From NCBI RefSeq assembly GCF_023278085.1, contig NZ_CP066265.1, positions 1,022,501 through 1,086,500 on the forward strand: a DNA stretch of 64,000 bases. The letters are read 5' to 3'. Position 1 is the first letter of the stretch; every line of letters begins with the position of its first letter. Shown here piece after piece: positions 1 to 10,811 of this stretch. A model generated the notes under the pieces. That model ran no database searches and was not told the origin of the DNA. It saw only the letters and a program-made list of their open reading frames with translations. Both the position numbers and the translations under genes were made by a program. Source of the stretch: Pseudomonas syringae (lineage in GTDB: Bacteria; Pseudomonadota; Gammaproteobacteria; Pseudomonadales; Pseudomonadaceae).

Positions 1-1
1 T

Positions 2-823
2 TCGTTCCAGTACGTGACGTTGATCGGCGGCCAGTTGCTGGCGGTACTGACCGTGGTGATTCTGCAGCAATTTCTCACCACCGAGGAGCTGCGCGCTTAC
101 GGCTGGCGAATCCCGTTTGTGATCGGCGCGGCGGCCGCAGTCATCGCCTTGCTGCTGCGTCGCACCCTCAATGAAACCACGACCGCTGAAAGCCGTCAGG
201 ACAAGGACGCAGGCAGCATCACGGCGCTGTTCAGAAATCATACGGCTGCGTTTATCACGGTGCTGGGTTACACCGCCGGTGGCTCGCTGATTTTCTATAC
301 CTTCACAACGTACATGCAGAAATACCTGGTGAACACCAGCGGCATGGAGGCCAAGACCACCAGCTACATCATGACCGGCGCGCTGTTTCTGTACATGTGC
401 ATGCAGCCGTTCTTCGGCATGCTGGCGGACCGTATTGGCCGTCGTAATTCGATGTTGTTGTTCGGCGCGCTGGGCACGCTGTGTACGGTGCCGATCCTGA
501 TGACCCTGAAAACCACCACCAACCCGCTCGTGGCGTTCTTGCTGATCACCCTGGCATTGGCGGTGGTCAGCCTTTACACCTCGATCAGCGGCCTGGTCAA
601 AGCCGAGATGTTTCCGCCTCAGGTGCGTGCGCTGGGCGTGGGCCTGGCGTACGCGGTCGCCAACGCAATGTTCGGCGGTTCGGCCGAGTGGGTGGCCTTG
701 AAACTCAAGAGCGCCGGGATGGAAAACAGCTTTTACTGGTACGTGACGGCCATGATGGCGATAGCGTTCCTGTTCAGCCTGCGGCTGCCGAAAGAGCCGA
801 AGTACTTGCATCAGGATCATTGA
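2..823 (+). CDS. MHS-family MFS transporter, 5'-truncated by the window edge
   Basis: C-terminal part of a 12-TM major facilitator of the metabolite:H+ symporter group (KgtP/ShiA/YhjE-like), which import organic acids with protons. The frame is open from base 2 (reads [11 protein letters not shown]), so the true start lies outside the window. Visible are '[10 protein letters not shown]' followed by a TM, the central cytoplasmic loop, '[14 protein letters not shown]', and the loop motif '[10 protein letters not shown]' near residue 140 of the visible part. It is clearly paralogous to the transporter at 12924-14249, which has the same blocks in the same order. A strong hairpin terminator follows within 25 bp. 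The substrate cannot be read from sequence; a dicarboxylate or alpha-ketoglutarate-like acid is inferred from the family. Confidence 0.9.
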   Translation, partial: SFQYVTLIGGQLLAVLTVVILQQFLTTEELRAYGWRIPFVIGAAAAVIALLLRRTLNETTTAESRQDKDAGSITALFRNHTAAFITVLGYTAGGSLIFYTFTTYMQKYLVNTSGMEAKTTSYIMTGALFLYMCMQPFFGMLADRIGRRNSMLLFGALGTLCTVPILMTLKTTTNPLVAFLLITLALAVVSLYTSISGLVKAEMFPPQVRALGVGLAYAVANAMFGGSAEWVALKLKSAGMENSFYWYVTAMMAIAFLFSLRLPKEPKYLHQDH

Positions 824-844
824 TCGCAGGTTTGTTCAGACCAT

Positions 845-875
845 AAAAAACCCACCTGATCAGGTGGGTTTTTTT
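845..875. terminator. bidirectional intrinsic terminator
   Basis: A perfect 9-bp stem (cccacctga/tcaggtggg, no loop spacer beyond the turn) is flanked by six A on the left and seven T on the right. It can stop both the MFS gene (plus, ends 823) and the mexAB-oprM operon (minus, ends 900). Confidence 0.92.
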
Positions 876-899
876 GGCGCTGCAATCAGAACAGTGCCC

Positions 900-2360
900 T
901 TAGAACAGTTGCACCGAAGGTTTCTCTTTGGAGATGGTTTCGGTCTGCCCGGTCCTTTCATACCAGCCGCCGCCGAGGGCCTTGTACAGATTGACCTCGC
1001 TGGTCAGCTGCGACAGGCGATCGGTGATCAGCGTTTGTTGCGCGCTGAACAACGAGCGCTGGGCGTCGAGGAAGGTCAGGTTACTGTCGATGCCGATCCG
1101 GTAGCGACGTTCGGCCAGACGGTAGTAGTCCTGGTTGGCCGCGACGAAGTCACGTTGCGCCTGCAGCTGCTCGTCGTAGGTCTTGCGTGAAGCCAGGCCG
1201 TCGGACACTTCCTGGAAGGCGGTCTGAATCGCCTTCTCGTAGTTGGCGACGCTGATTTCCTTCTGGATTTTCGAGTAATCCAGGCTGGCACGCAGGCTGC
1301 CGGCGTTGAAGATCGGGATGTTGATGCTCGGCTGGAACAGCCAGGTTCCCGAGCCCCCCTTGAACAGGCCAGACAACTCGCTGCTGCCGGTACCGGCACT
1401 GGCCGTCAGGCTGATGCTCGGGAAGAACGCAGCACGCGCTGCGCCGATGTTGGCGTTGGCAGCCTTGAGCGTGTGCTCGGCTTGCAGAATGTCCGGACGA
1501 CGCTGCAACAGGTCGGACGGCAAGCCAGCCGGCATTTCCGTCAGCATGTCGGAATCGAGCAATTGACTGGCTGGCAGGTTGTCGGGCAAGCCGGTGCCAA
1601 GCAGCAGCACCAGGCTGTTCTGATCCTGAGCGACCAGGCGCTGGTACTGGGCCAGTCTGGCGCGGGCACTTTCGACGGCGGTGCGCGACTGGCTGAGGTC
1701 CAGCGCCGAAGAAACACCGACTTCATTGCTGCGCGAAGTGAGGCGGAAGCTTTCTTCGTAGGTCTTGAGGGTGTCCTGCGTCAGCTTGAGCAGTTCCTTG
1801 TCGGCCTGCCAGGTCATGTAGGCATTGGCAACGCTGGCCACCAGACTGATCTGGGTGCTGCGACGTGCTTCTTCAGTGGAGAAGTAGTTTTCCAGTGCCT
1901 CTTCACTGAGGCTGCGCACTCGACCAAACAGATCCAGCTCGTAGGCGCTGACGCCCAGCGTTGCCGAATAGCTGCTGGTAATGCCGGCCTGACCAGTCTG
2001 CGACTGGCCGGCAGGCACGCGTTGACGGCTGCCGCTGCCGGTTGCCGAAACAGCCGGGAACAGGTCCGCGCGCTGAATGCGGTACTGGGCGCGGTAGGCG
2101 TCGATGTTCAGCGCCGCGACCCGAAGGTCACGGTTGTTGAGCAACGCGGTCTGAATCAGCTGTTGCAGCGCCGGATCATTGAAGAAGTGGCGCCAGCCTT
2201 GCTCCGCAGCGGCCATTTTGGCCGCCTCGACCGGCGAGTAAGCCGGACCTTGCGGATATTGTGCGGCGACCGGGGCTTCCGGCTGCTTGTACTCGGGGAT
2301 CAAAGAGCAGCCGCCGAGTATGAACGCGGTAACTGCAAGAGAGATCAATGACTTGCTCAT
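900..2360 (-). CDS. oprM: outer-membrane efflux channel OprM
   Basis: Outer-membrane factor of the RND tripartite pump; a trimeric TolC-type channel-tunnel that carries drugs across the outer membrane. 486 residues, as usual for OprM. The N terminus is a lipoprotein signal with lipobox LGGC around residues 15-18. Two OEP repeats follow, including '[25 protein letters not shown]' (cut here to its core RRPDILQAE) and '[19 protein letters not shown]', typical of the AdeC/AdeK/OprM group. Its start overlaps the mexB stop by four bases (ATGA), indicating translational coupling. Last gene of the mexA-mexB-oprM operon. Confidence 0.96.
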   Translation of the reverse strand: MSKSLISLAVTAFILGGCSLIPEYKQPEAPVAAQYPQGPAYSPVEAAKMAAAEQGWRHFFNDPALQQLIQTALLNNRDLRVAALNIDAYRAQYRIQRADLFPAVSATGSGSRQRVPAGQSQTGQAGITSSYSATLGVSAYELDLFGRVRSLSEEALENYFSTEEARRSTQISLVASVANAYMTWQADKELLKLTQDTLKTYEESFRLTSRSNEVGVSSALDLSQSRTAVESARARLAQYQRLVAQDQNSLVLLLGTGLPDNLPASQLLDSDMLTEMPAGLPSDLLQRRPDILQAEHTLKAANANIGAARAAFFPSISLTASAGTGSSELSGLFKGGSGTWLFQPSINIPIFNAGSLRASLDYSKIQKEISVANYEKAIQTAFQEVSDGLASRKTYDEQLQAQRDFVAANQDYYRLAERRYRIGIDSNLTFLDAQRSLFSAQQTLITDRLSQLTSEVNLYKALGGGWYERTGQTETISKEKPSVQLF

Positions 2361-5300
2361 TGGCCAGCCTCATCGTGTGAAATATGTTTCTGCTTGCTCT
2401 TGAACAGCCCTGAGATCGAGACGAAGAACAGGGGCACCCAGAAGATCGCCAGAATAACGGCTGTGATCATACCGCCAATTACGCCAGTACCAATCGAATG
2501 CTGACTGCCTGAACCCGCACCCGACGAAATCGCCAGCGGCACAACGCCGAGGATGAACGCCATGGAGGTCATGATGATCGGGCGCAGACGCATGCGGCAC
2601 GCTTCGATCGCGGCCTCGGCAAGGCTCTTGCCCTGTTCGTGCAGCTCTTTGGCGAACTCGACAATCAGGATGGCGTTCTTCGCCGCCAGACCCACCGTCA
2701 CCAGCAACCCGACCTGGAAGAACACATCGTTGGACAGGCCACGCAGACTGGTCGCCATCAGTGCACCGATGACACCCAGCGGCACCACGAGGATGACCGC
2801 GATCGGAATCGACCAGCTTTCATACAGCGCTGCCAGGCACAGGAACACGACCAGCAATGACAGGGCATACAGGGCAGGGGCCTGCGAGCCGGACAAGCGC
2901 TCCTCGTAGGACAGACCGGTCCAGGAGATGCCGATACCTTGTGGCAGTTTCTTGGCCAGTGCTTCAACTTCGGCCATTGCATCGCCGCTGCTGTAGCCCG
3001 GTGCCGGAGTACCGAGAATTTCCTCTGCCGCCACGCCGTTGTAGCGCGACAGTTTCGGTGAGCCGTAGGACCACTTGCCGCTGGCGAAAGCCGAGAACGG
3101 CACCATTTCGCCCGAGCTGTTGCGCACGTACCACTTCTTCAGGTCTTCAGGCGTCATACGCGCACCTGCATCGCCCTGGATGTACACCTTCTTCACCCGG
3201 CCACGGTCAATGAAGTCGTTGACGTAGCTGCCACCCAATGCGATGGACAACGTGTTGTTGATGTCCGACAGGGTGATACCCAGCGCGCTGGCGCGTTCGT
3301 CGTCGATGATCAACTGGTATTGCGGTTCGTCATTCAGCCCGTTCGGACGCACGCCTGCCAGGATCTTGCTCTGTGCGGCCATGCCGAGGAACTGGTTACG
3401 GGCTGCCATCAGTTTTTCGTGACCGACGCCGCCCTGGTCTTGCAGGTAGACGTCGAAGCCTGTTGCGTTACCCAGTTCCAGTACCGAAGGCGGCACAATG
3501 GCGAACACCATTGCATCGCGCAGGCTGAAGAAGTAGCCCTGAGCCCGTTTGGCCAGTTCGAAAACGCTGTTGTTCGAATCACGCTCTTCCCACGGCTTGA
3601 GCATTACGAACGCGATGGCCGAGCTTTGGCCACGGCCCGCGAAGTTGAAGCCGTTTACCGAGAACACCGACTTCACTGCGCCGCTTTCCTTGGTCAGCAG
3701 GTACTCACGCATTTGATCGATGACTTCCTGCGTCCGCTCGGTCGAAGAGCCGGCCGGTGTCTGGATCTGGGCGAAGATGACGCCCTGGTCTTCTTCCGGG
3801 AGGAACGCTGCAGGAATCCGCATGAACATGAAGACCATGCCCGCGCAGATCACGATGTACCCCAGATACGACAGCCATTTGTGCTTGAGCATGTTACCGA
3901 CGCCGCGCTCGTAACTCAGAATGCTGCGGTCGAAGGTGCGGTTGAACCAGCCGAAGAAACCACGCTTGGGCTGACCGTGAGTCTTCTCGTCGATAGGCTT
4001 GAGCATGGTAGCGCACAGCGCCGGGGTGAAGATCAGTGCGACCACTACCGACAGGGCCATGGCCGAGACAATGGTGATCGAGAACTGTTTATAGATCACC
4101 CCGGTGGAGCCACCGAAGAACGCCATGGGCAACAGAACCGCCGACAGCACCAGCGCAATGCCGACCAGTGCGCCCTGGATCTGGGTCATGGATTTGATCG
4201 TGGCGTCACGCGGGGAGAGCTTTTCTTCCTCCATGACCCGCTCGACGTTTTCCACCACCACAATCGCATCGTCCACCAGCAAGCCGATGGCCAGTACCAT
4301 GCCGAACATGGTCAGGGTGTTGATGGTGAAACCGAAGGCCGCGAGGATGCCGAACGTACCCAGCAATACCACCGGAACAGTCATGGTTGTAATGATGGTT
4401 GCGCGGAAGTTCTGCAGGAACAGGTACATCACCAGGAACACCAGCACGATTGCTTCGATCAGGGTGTCAACCACGCCGTTGATCGATTCGCTCACCACTG
4501 GCGTGGTGTCATACGGGTAAACCACTTTCATGCCAGGCGGGAAGAACGGCTCCAGCGATGAAACGGTTGCACGGATGGCCTTGGCGGTGTCCAGTGCGTT
4601 GGCGCCGGTGGCGAGTTTGATTGCCAGACCGGAGGCCGGTTTGCCGTCGAACTGCGAGTCGGTGCTGTAGTTCTCTGCGCCGAGGCCAACCGTGGCGACG
4701 TCTTTCAGGCGAACCTGCGAGCCGTCGGTGTTGACCTTGAGGAAGATGTTGCCGAACTGCTCGGCTGTCTGCAGACGGGTCTTGCCGATGATCGTCGCGT
4801 TCAACTGCTGACCGCTGATCGATGGCAGACCGCCCAACTGGCCGGACGATACCTGGACGTTCTGTGCAGTGATGGCGTCTTTCACGTCCACCGGGGTCAG
4901 CTGAAAGTTGTTCAGCTTGGCCGGGTCGAGCCAGATGCGCATGGCGTACTGCGAACCGAACACCTGGAAGTCACCTACACCGGAGGTCCGGGAGATCGGG
5001 TCCTGCATGTTCGACACAATGTAGTTGGCCAGGTCTTCCTTGCCCATGCTGCCGTCTTCCGACACCAGGCCGATCACCATCAGGAAGTTTTTCACTGCCT
5101 TGGTCACGCGGATACCCTGCTGCTGTACTTCTTGCGGCAGCAGCGGGGTGGCCAGGTTGAGCTTGTTCTGGACCTGCACCTGCGCGGTATCAGGGTTGGT
5201 GCCCTGATTGAAGGTAGCAGTGATGGTCATGCTGCCGTCGGAGTTACTTTCCGAACTGACATAACGCAGGTTATCGATACCGTTGAGCTGCTGCTCGATG

Positions 5301-5491
5301 ACCTGCACCACGGTGTCTTGCACGGTCTGTGCAGAGGCGCCCGGGTAGGTCACCTGAATGCCGATGGCTGGTGGCGCGATGCTCGGGTACTGGTTGATCG
5401 GCAGGCTGGAAATGGACAGCGCGCCGACCAGCATGATCACAAGGGCAATAACCCAGGCAAAAATGGGTCGATCAATAAAAAATTTCGACAT
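2357..5491 (-). CDS. mexB: RND multidrug efflux pump MexB
   Basis: Inner-membrane proton/drug antiporter of the MexAB-OprM pump (HAE1 family). 1044 residues, matching MexB/AcrB. It starts with the classic '[21 protein letters not shown]'-type first TM (family signature [11 protein letters not shown]). The proton-relay aspartates are visible in '[14 protein letters not shown]' (about 407-408) and the relay lysine in '[16 protein letters not shown]' (about 940). The two large periplasmic porter/docking loops are intact. Three bases separate it from mexA, and it overlaps oprM by four bases. Expected role: export of antibiotics, detergents and plant antimicrobials. Confidence 0.97.
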   Translation of the reverse strand: MSKFFIDRPIFAWVIALVIMLVGALSISSLPINQYPSIAPPAIGIQVTYPGASAQTVQDTVVQVIEQQLNGIDNLRYVSSESNSDGSMTITATFNQGTNPDTAQVQVQNKLNLATPLLPQEVQQQGIRVTKAVKNFLMVIGLVSEDGSMGKEDLANYIVSNMQDPISRTSGVGDFQVFGSQYAMRIWLDPAKLNNFQLTPVDVKDAITAQNVQVSSGQLGGLPSISGQQLNATIIGKTRLQTAEQFGNIFLKVNTDGSQVRLKDVATVGLGAENYSTDSQFDGKPASGLAIKLATGANALDTAKAIRATVSSLEPFFPPGMKVVYPYDTTPVVSESINGVVDTLIEAIVLVFLVMYLFLQNFRATIITTMTVPVVLLGTFGILAAFGFTINTLTMFGMVLAIGLLVDDAIVVVENVERVMEEEKLSPRDATIKSMTQIQGALVGIALVLSAVLLPMAFFGGSTGVIYKQFSITIVSAMALSVVVALIFTPALCATMLKPIDEKTHGQPKRGFFGWFNRTFDRSILSYERGVGNMLKHKWLSYLGYIVICAGMVFMFMRIPAAFLPEEDQGVIFAQIQTPAGSSTERTQEVIDQMREYLLTKESGAVKSVFSVNGFNFAGRGQSSAIAFVMLKPWEERDSNNSVFELAKRAQGYFFSLRDAMVFAIVPPSVLELGNATGFDVYLQDQGGVGHEKLMAARNQFLGMAAQSKILAGVRPNGLNDEPQYQLIIDDERASALGITLSDINNTLSIALGGSYVNDFIDRGRVKKVYIQGDAGARMTPEDLKKWYVRNSSGEMVPFSAFASGKWSYGSPKLSRYNGVAAEEILGTPAPGYSSGDAMAEVEALAKKLPQGIGISWTGLSYEERLSGSQAPALYALSLLVVFLCLAALYESWSIPIAVILVVPLGVIGALMATSLRGLSNDVFFQVGLLVTVGLAAKNAILIVEFAKELHEQGKSLAEAAIEACRMRLRPIIMTSMAFILGVVPLAISSGAGSGSQHSIGTGVIGGMITAVILAIFWVPLFFVSISGLFKSKQKHISHDEAGQ

Positions 5492-5494
5492 GGG

Positions 5495-6655
5495 TTACTC
5501 CCCTTTGCTGCCTGCGGCTTTATCAGTGGCCGGGGCAGGCGCCGGGTTTGCTCCTTTAACGTTGGTCGCTTCGGCGACTTTCACTTCTGCACCGGGTTTG
5601 ACGTATTGCAGGCCTTCGGTGATGACCCGATCACCTTCTTTCAGGCCGTCTTCGATCAGCCAGTCGCTGCCCACGGTGCGGTTGGCCACCAGAGTGCGCA
5701 TCTCAACCTTGTTGTCCTGATTGACCACCATGGCAGTCGGCGTGCCTTTCAGATCACGGGTCACACCTTGTTGCGGTGCCAGAATGGCTTTCGAATTGAC
5801 GCCAGCCTGCAATTGCGCATGAACGAACATGCCAGGCAGCAGGCGGTGTTCAGGGTTCGGGAAGACTGCGCGCAGCGTCACGGAGCCCGTGGTCTGGTCT
5901 ACCGACACTTCGGAAAACTCCAGTTTGCCTTCCTGGGCGTAAACGCTGCTGTCTTCCAGGGTCAGCTTGACCTTGGCCGCGTTGTCGCCTGACTTCTGCA
6001 GCTTGCCGCTGTCCAGGTCATTGCGCAGCTTGAGCATGTCGGCCGATGACTGCACCACGTCCACGTAGATCGGGTCGAGTTGCTGAATGGTTGCCATTGC
6101 GTCGGTCTGAGCGCTGCTTACCAGTGCGCCTTCAGTTACCGCAGAACGACCGATACGGCCGGAAATCGGCGCCAGCACCTTGGTGTAGCGCAGGTTGATC
6201 TGAGCGGTCTGCAGGGCTGCCTGAGCTTCCATGGTCGAGGCCTGAGCGGTGTCGTATTCCTGACGGCTGACCGCCTGCTCGCTGACCAGTTGCTTGTAGC
6301 GATCAGACATCGACTTGGCCGACTGCAAGGTCGCTTTCGCGCTGTTGGCGTTGGCTTCATAGACCGCCGGGTCAATTTGATACAGCTGCTGTCCGGCCTT
6401 GACGTCGCCGCCTTCGGTAAACAGACGCTTGAGAATGATGCCGTTGACCTGAGGGCGGACCTCGGCCACGCGGAATGCAGTGGTCCGGCCCGGTAACTCG
6501 GTGGTCAGGGTATAGGGCTGTGCTTTGAGGGTAACGACGCCGACCTGAGGGGTTTGCGCAGGCGGGGCCGCCTGTTCCTTCTTGCTACAGCCACTGAGCA
6601 GGGTTGCCAGGGCGATGGCAGTGACCAGAACGGTAACAGCTGGCTTGAATTGCAT
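5495..6655 (-). CDS. mexA: RND pump periplasmic adaptor MexA
   Basis: Membrane-fusion protein bridging MexB and OprM. 386 residues. The lipoprotein signal ends with lipobox LSGC near residue 23. The lipoyl half-motifs, the alpha-helical hairpin (about 95-165, Ala/Gln/Ser-rich) and the beta-barrel domain ('GSVTLRAVFPNPEHRLLPGMFV') follow in family order. First gene of the operon; the intergenic region to the divergent repressor gene at 6911 carries a TtgR-type operator over its promoter. Confidence 0.96.
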   Translation of the reverse strand: MQFKPAVTVLVTAIALATLLSGCSKKEQAAPPAQTPQVGVVTLKAQPYTLTTELPGRTTAFRVAEVRPQVNGIILKRLFTEGGDVKAGQQLYQIDPAVYEANANSAKATLQSAKSMSDRYKQLVSEQAVSRQEYDTAQASTMEAQAALQTAQINLRYTKVLAPISGRIGRSAVTEGALVSSAQTDAMATIQQLDPIYVDVVQSSADMLKLRNDLDSGKLQKSGDNAAKVKLTLEDSSVYAQEGKLEFSEVSVDQTTGSVTLRAVFPNPEHRLLPGMFVHAQLQAGVNSKAILAPQQGVTRDLKGTPTAMVVNQDNKVEMRTLVANRTVGSDWLIEDGLKEGDRVITEGLQYVKPGAEVKVAEATNVKGANPAPAPATDKAAGSKGE

Positions 6656-6739
6656 GAAGATCCTCGGGGCAGGAGCCTGTTATCTCAACAGTATGTTGAA
6701 GTGTAAAAAAATATTTCGGCTAGATAAGTAGCATGCTAA

Positions 6740-6775
6740 GGAATATACTTACATTCGCGGTTGTTTGTAAACACC
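6740..6775 (-). promoter_or_regulatory. mexA promoter overlapped by TtgR/PmeR-type operator
   Basis: Reading toward mexA there is a -35-like TTTACA (6766-6771) and a -10-like TATATT (6742-6747), 18 bp apart. The whole segment, read as GGAATATACTTACATT then GGTTGTTTGTAAA, strongly resembles from memory the Pseudomonas putida TtgR operator at ttgABC. Repressor binding would block both mexA and the divergent tetR gene. The match is by recall, not alignment. Confidence 0.8.
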
Positions 6776-6910
6776 CGCGATGCGCATTCGGCCACTATCC
6801 AGTGTGCCGACAGCCGATTCGGGACAAGGCGAGACAAATGCCGCCCGGTTTTGTATCCAGGCATGCAGCCAGTCAGGTGCCTGAGGTGAATTTCTTGAGG
6901 TTTTATTGCC

Positions 6911-7558
6911 ATGGTTCGTCGCACCAAAGAGGAAGCCCAGATTACCCGCAGCCAGATACTGGAGGCCGCCGAACAGGCTTTTTATGAGCGAGGCGTTGCC
7001 CGTACCACGCTGGCTGACATCGCGACCCTTGCCGGTGTGACGCGGGGTGCCATCTATTGGCACTTCAACAATAAGGCCGATCTGGTCCAGGCGATGCTCG
7101 ACAGCCTGCAGGAACCGCTCGACGAAATGGCCCAGGCCAGTCAGAGCGAGGAGGAGGAAGACCCGCTGGGGTGCATGAGGAATCTGTTGATTCATTTATT
7201 TCATGAGCTCGCACTGGACCCGAAAACCCGTCGCATCAATGAAATCCTTTTCCATAAATGCGAGTTTACTGACGAGATGTGTGATTTTCGTCGTCAACGG
7301 CAGGAAAACGCCATTCAATGCCATGAGCGGATCAACCTGGGGCTGCGCAACGCCGTACGCCAGGGGCAGCTGCCACAGGGCCTGGATACCGCACGTGCAG
7401 CCGTCGCCATGTTTGCCCACATCAACGGCATCATCTATCAATGGTTGCTGGTGCCCGACAGTTTCTCGTTACCTGAAGAGGCCGAGCAAATGGTCGATGT
7501 GTGTCTGGACATGCTTCGCTATAGCCCGGCCTTACGCGTAAGGGCTGTTGCTGCCTGA
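6911..7558 (+). CDS. pmeR: TetR-family repressor of mexAB-oprM (PmeR/TtgR type)
   Basis: 215 residues. The N-terminal TetR HTH is clear: '[37 protein letters not shown]' spans about residues 14-50. The C-terminal domain is of the AcrR/TtgR multidrug-sensing type ('[14 protein letters not shown]', '[10 protein letters not shown]'). It is divergent from mexA and shares its operator. In P. syringae the repressor in this position is called PmeR; it is released by plant phenolics and drugs. Start ATG at 6911 is the first one in frame with the HTH. Confidence 0.92.
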   Translation: MVRRTKEEAQITRSQILEAAEQAFYERGVARTTLADIATLAGVTRGAIYWHFNNKADLVQAMLDSLQEPLDEMAQASQSEEEEDPLGCMRNLLIHLFHELALDPKTRRINEILFHKCEFTDEMCDFRRQRQENAIQCHERINLGLRNAVRQGQLPQGLDTARAAVAMFAHINGIIYQWLLVPDSFSLPEEAEQMVDVCLDMLRYSPALRVRAVAA

Positions 7559-8039
7559 AAAAGTGACGGTGCATGAAGCCTGCCGGTTTCCTGGTGCACC
7601 GACCTTTCTCACAAAGGCTAACTCCATTCCTTGCTTCGCATACAGCCTATTTGCCGGCTGTTTATCTGTTCGGCCCGACCCTGTCCGTTTATTACGACCA
7701 ATTGACCTGCGGCTTACAAAAGTTTTGTAGGAAACGAGTAGGACATTTCCCGATACATGTAGCTGATTTCCCAAAGTAATTTCCGACTATTGCTCCGTGG
7801 GAAAACTCCCTTCACTCTTCGCCTCCTGAAAAAACAGAAGAGAGGAAGGTTGCATGCTTTTGCCGAATCTTGCGCCGATGTGTCCCGAAATTGACCACAG
7901 CTCCGCCGATGTCCATCCGGGCGGGGCAGGTCGTGCCTGTCGTGCGTCCAGACGCACACAGCAGGTAACCGAAACGCGCAAGACGGCTTCAGGCAATGGC
8001 GCTACCCGATCCACCAATGGACTGAAAGGAGGGCAGGTA
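7559..8039. other. 481-bp gap between pmeR and the DUF3396 gene
   Basis: No separate gene is supported. The DUF3396 frame stays open back to an ATG at 7854, itself preceded by an AGAGGAAGG purine run, so a 62-residue N-terminal extension is possible. The extension has no recognisable domain and the downstream Shine-Dalgarno at 8025-8031 is stronger. The stretch 7700-7790 is more AT-rich and is the likely promoter region. Confidence 0.5.
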
Positions 8040-9173
8040 ATGTCGGACAGCGGATCTGATGCTGTGAGGTTTTTGAACAGTATCGGACAACAATCCGGAC
8101 CTGTTTCGGTAGATTCGATATCGGGGACGCCGGTCATACGACTGGGTTTGATAACCACCTTGTACTTCCGTGACGGTCACAGCCTGGAGGCCAGACGACG
8201 GATCGAAGGCTGCTTCGCACGCTTTTACGAAACCTTCAGACCGAAGCTCAAATGGCAGCTGTTCAAGCGCATGCGTCGCCTGACTTCGTCGGCGTTTGCC
8301 GCGACTTGCCGGCAGGTTGTGGAAAGCTCGCCAGACGAGCAGTTCACCTGGTCGATTGCCAGCGCTACTCAGGCCGAGGTCGCGATGTATAGCCTGTTTG
8401 TGATGAACACCCCGGAAGGGCAGGCCGAGAATGACCGGTCGTGCCTGAAGATGGTGTTGCCCTGGTCCTACCTGAATGAGCCTGACGGCCTGAAAAACTA
8501 CGAAACCTGGATCAGGTACCTGAGCAGCGAAGTGCGGGCCGAACACGGTTACGGGGGGCTGGCCTGTGTTCTGCCTTGTGATGGTCACCAGTATTTACCG
8601 TGGGAATATCGTCTGGCTCAGGAATACATCGGGCTGATGGTCGATCCGGGGCCGCATATAGAAAGCCTGCGCCTGCTGGATCGCATCAAGGGCGTCAGTT
8701 GGTACACCGTACTGGGTGATTCTTTCGTCAGGCAGTTGGGCGGAAGCGATCAAATGCGCGGGCAGATGAGCGCGCACAGCGATATCGTTTTTCACAGTTA
8801 CCGCAATGGCCTGCTGATTCGTGCTGGCGCGTCGCCCGAGCTGGGTGGTAGAGGCCTGCCGCCGCCGCAGTCTTACGTAACGGTCAACAGAATGATCAAG
8901 CCGATCCGCTTGCAGGACACCGGCAACCTTCATCCTTATCTGGCCCCGGCGCTCGGTTTCACCGAAGAGACCACGGCGCAGTGGTATGCGCGGTTCGATG
9001 AAAAGCCCTTGCCGCCGGTCGACGCAGGGCAGGCCTGCCCGCGATCAGGTTGCTGGTTCAGCAGCGCACAGTTTGGCTCTCGACGGCATTTCGACGAGGG
9101 CGAAATCATGCCGGCCTTCGCCCATGTAAAAAACAGGAAAACCCAGTGGTTCTGGGCCGGATTATCGTCCTGA
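8040..9173 (+). CDS. DUF3396 / type VI immunity family protein
   Basis: 377 residues from the ATG at 8040, chosen because AAAGGAGG lies just upstream. The protein matches the DUF3396 family, which includes immunity proteins against type VI secretion effectors. Seen here: an early 'LGLITTLYFRDGHSLEARRRI' block (about 31-50), a central 'PWSYL...Y..W' region, and the C-terminal 'SGCWFSSAQFGSRRHFDEGEIMP' block with the terminal aromatic 'TQWFW'. No signal peptide, so cytosolic action is expected. No effector gene sits beside it, making it an orphan immunity-like gene here. Specific partner unknown. Confidence 0.75.
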   Translation: MSDSGSDAVRFLNSIGQQSGPVSVDSISGTPVIRLGLITTLYFRDGHSLEARRRIEGCFARFYETFRPKLKWQLFKRMRRLTSSAFAATCRQVVESSPDEQFTWSIASATQAEVAMYSLFVMNTPEGQAENDRSCLKMVLPWSYLNEPDGLKNYETWIRYLSSEVRAEHGYGGLACVLPCDGHQYLPWEYRLAQEYIGLMVDPGPHIESLRLLDRIKGVSWYTVLGDSFVRQLGGSDQMRGQMSAHSDIVFHSYRNGLLIRAGASPELGGRGLPPPQSYVTVNRMIKPIRLQDTGNLHPYLAPALGFTEETTAQWYARFDEKPLPPVDAGQACPRSGCWFSSAQFGSRRHFDEGEIMPAFAHVKNRKTQWFWAGLSS

Positions 9174-9187
9174 GTCTGGAAGGCCGC

Positions 9188-10699
9188 TCAGTCCCGGCCG
9201 CGCAACAGTGTGTTGGGCATGGCCCAGGCCGCCGCCAGACCTAACAGTGAAATGGCTGCGCTGGTGATCAGCAGGTTTCTGAAGGTCAGCCCCAGTTCGG
9301 CCCGCAAGGTATCCAGTGCTGGCCCGGTTGCCGCATTGAGGCTGTCGAGCAGCACGTTGCCGGAACCGCTTTCGCCGCCAGCCGCCGCTGCGCCAGCCAC
9401 TGCAGTTCCCGACAGCGCTACGCCCGTGTGTTGCAGCATTGCCAGCAACAGCGCCGACATCAGGGCCACTCCGACGGCGCCACCCAGTGAGCGGAACAGA
9501 TTGGTTGTGCTGGTCGCTACGCCCATGTCCTTGATCTGCACCGCGTTCTGGGTGCCGACCAGGGAAGTGGGAAATTGCATGCCGGTTGCGACGCCGGTCA
9601 GGATCATGAACAGGCTCATCAGCACAATCGACTGTGGCGGCGTGAAGGCCATCGCCAGAATGGCGACCGGCATGAGCAGCGCGCCAGTCAGGATCAGCGG
9701 CTTGTATCGGCCGGTCTGTGCGGTGCGTCGTCCCGCAAAATAAGCCCCCATCGGCATGCCGATTGCCAGTGGCAGCATGTGCAGGGCTGCGCTGTCGGCG
9801 CCACCGCCGGTAACGGTCTGGTAGCGCAGCGGCATCAGGACAATCAGGGAAATGGCCTGGAAGCTGGTGAAAAACACCGTACACCAGCAGAGCACTGCGC
9901 TGCGGTTGGTAAACAGATGCATGGGCAGCAAAGGCTCGGGGGCGCGACGCTCGTACCAGACGAAAACCGCCAGCGCCAACAGGGCGGTGCCCAGCAGCAA
10001 TTGAACCTGAGTATGGCCCAGGTTCAGGCCCTGACCGATTTCGGTGATACCCAGCAGCAGCGCCGTCAGGCCGATGATCATCAGCACAGTGCCCAGATAG
10101 TCGATGACCGGCTTGCGCTGGGGAATGGGCAGACCGTTGAGGGTCCGGTAGGCGACGATCAACGCAGCGGCTCCCAACGGCAGGTTGATCAGAAACACCC
10201 AGCGCCAGGACAGGTATTCAGTCATCAAACCGCCCAGTACCGGGCCTGCGACGCTGGCAACAGCGTACATGCTGCTGAAATAACCCTGATAGCGACCGCG
10301 CTCACGAGGCGGAACGATATCGGCGATGATTGCCTGGCTCACTGACACCATGCCGCCTGCGCCAATCCCTTGCAGCACGCGCGCCAGCACCAGTTGCTCC
10401 ATGCTTTGCGCAACACCGCAGAACAGCGAAGCCAGCGTGAACAGGCCGAGTCCGAACAGCATCAGCTTGCGTCGCCCGTAAAGGTCGCCCAGCTTGCCGT
10501 AGATAGGAACCGCCACGGTCAGCGCGACCATGTAGGCGGAGATAACCCACGCCAGCAGGTCGATGTCCCTGAACTGGGCGGAAATGGCAGGCATCGACAC
10601 AGCGACGATGGTCTGATCCAGCGCGCTGAGCAGGACAGCCATCATCAGCGCGAACAAAATGCTGCGAATGGCGGGCGGCGTTTGAGTAAGACTGGTCAA
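9188..10699 (-). CDS. DHA2-family (EmrB/QacA-type) MFS drug exporter
   Basis: 503 residues, 14 predicted TM segments. Typical DHA2 features: 'LLSALDQTIVAVSMPAI' (motif with D and conserved Ala/Pro in TM1), 'WVISAYMVALTVAVPIYGKLGDLYGRRKLMLFG' (motif A, GKLGDLYGRR about 70-79), and motif C 'GPVLGGLMTEYLSWRWVFLINLPLG' in TM5. It exports hydrophobic compounds in exchange for protons. Convergent with the DUF3396 gene, 14 bp apart. No adjacent EmrA-type adaptor, so it probably works alone across the inner membrane. Confidence 0.92.
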   Translation of the reverse strand: MTSLTQTPPAIRSILFALMMAVLLSALDQTIVAVSMPAISAQFRDIDLLAWVISAYMVALTVAVPIYGKLGDLYGRRKLMLFGLGLFTLASLFCGVAQSMEQLVLARVLQGIGAGGMVSVSQAIIADIVPPRERGRYQGYFSSMYAVASVAGPVLGGLMTEYLSWRWVFLINLPLGAAALIVAYRTLNGLPIPQRKPVIDYLGTVLMIIGLTALLLGITEIGQGLNLGHTQVQLLLGTALLALAVFVWYERRAPEPLLPMHLFTNRSAVLCWCTVFFTSFQAISLIVLMPLRYQTVTGGGADSAALHMLPLAIGMPMGAYFAGRRTAQTGRYKPLILTGALLMPVAILAMAFTPPQSIVLMSLFMILTGVATGMQFPTSLVGTQNAVQIKDMGVATSTTNLFRSLGGAVGVALMSALLLAMLQHTGVALSGTAVAGAAAAGGESGSGNVLLDSLNAATGPALDTLRAELGLTFRNLLITSAAISLLGLAAAWAMPNTLLRGRD

Positions 10700-10811
10700 G
10701 GCTCAACCTGATGGCAGTGTTGACCCGCCGCAAGCGTGGCGGGAGAAGTCTGGCCAGTCTAATCCGATAGCTTGCTAATCGATAGCTGCCTTTGCTGAAT
10801 GGCGATAAGCA

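Noticed and set aside
3320..4561. 413-codon open frame on the plus strand opposite mexB
   Set aside because: It is antisense to the conserved mexB frame, has no ribosome site and shows low-complexity His/Gln/Arg composition.
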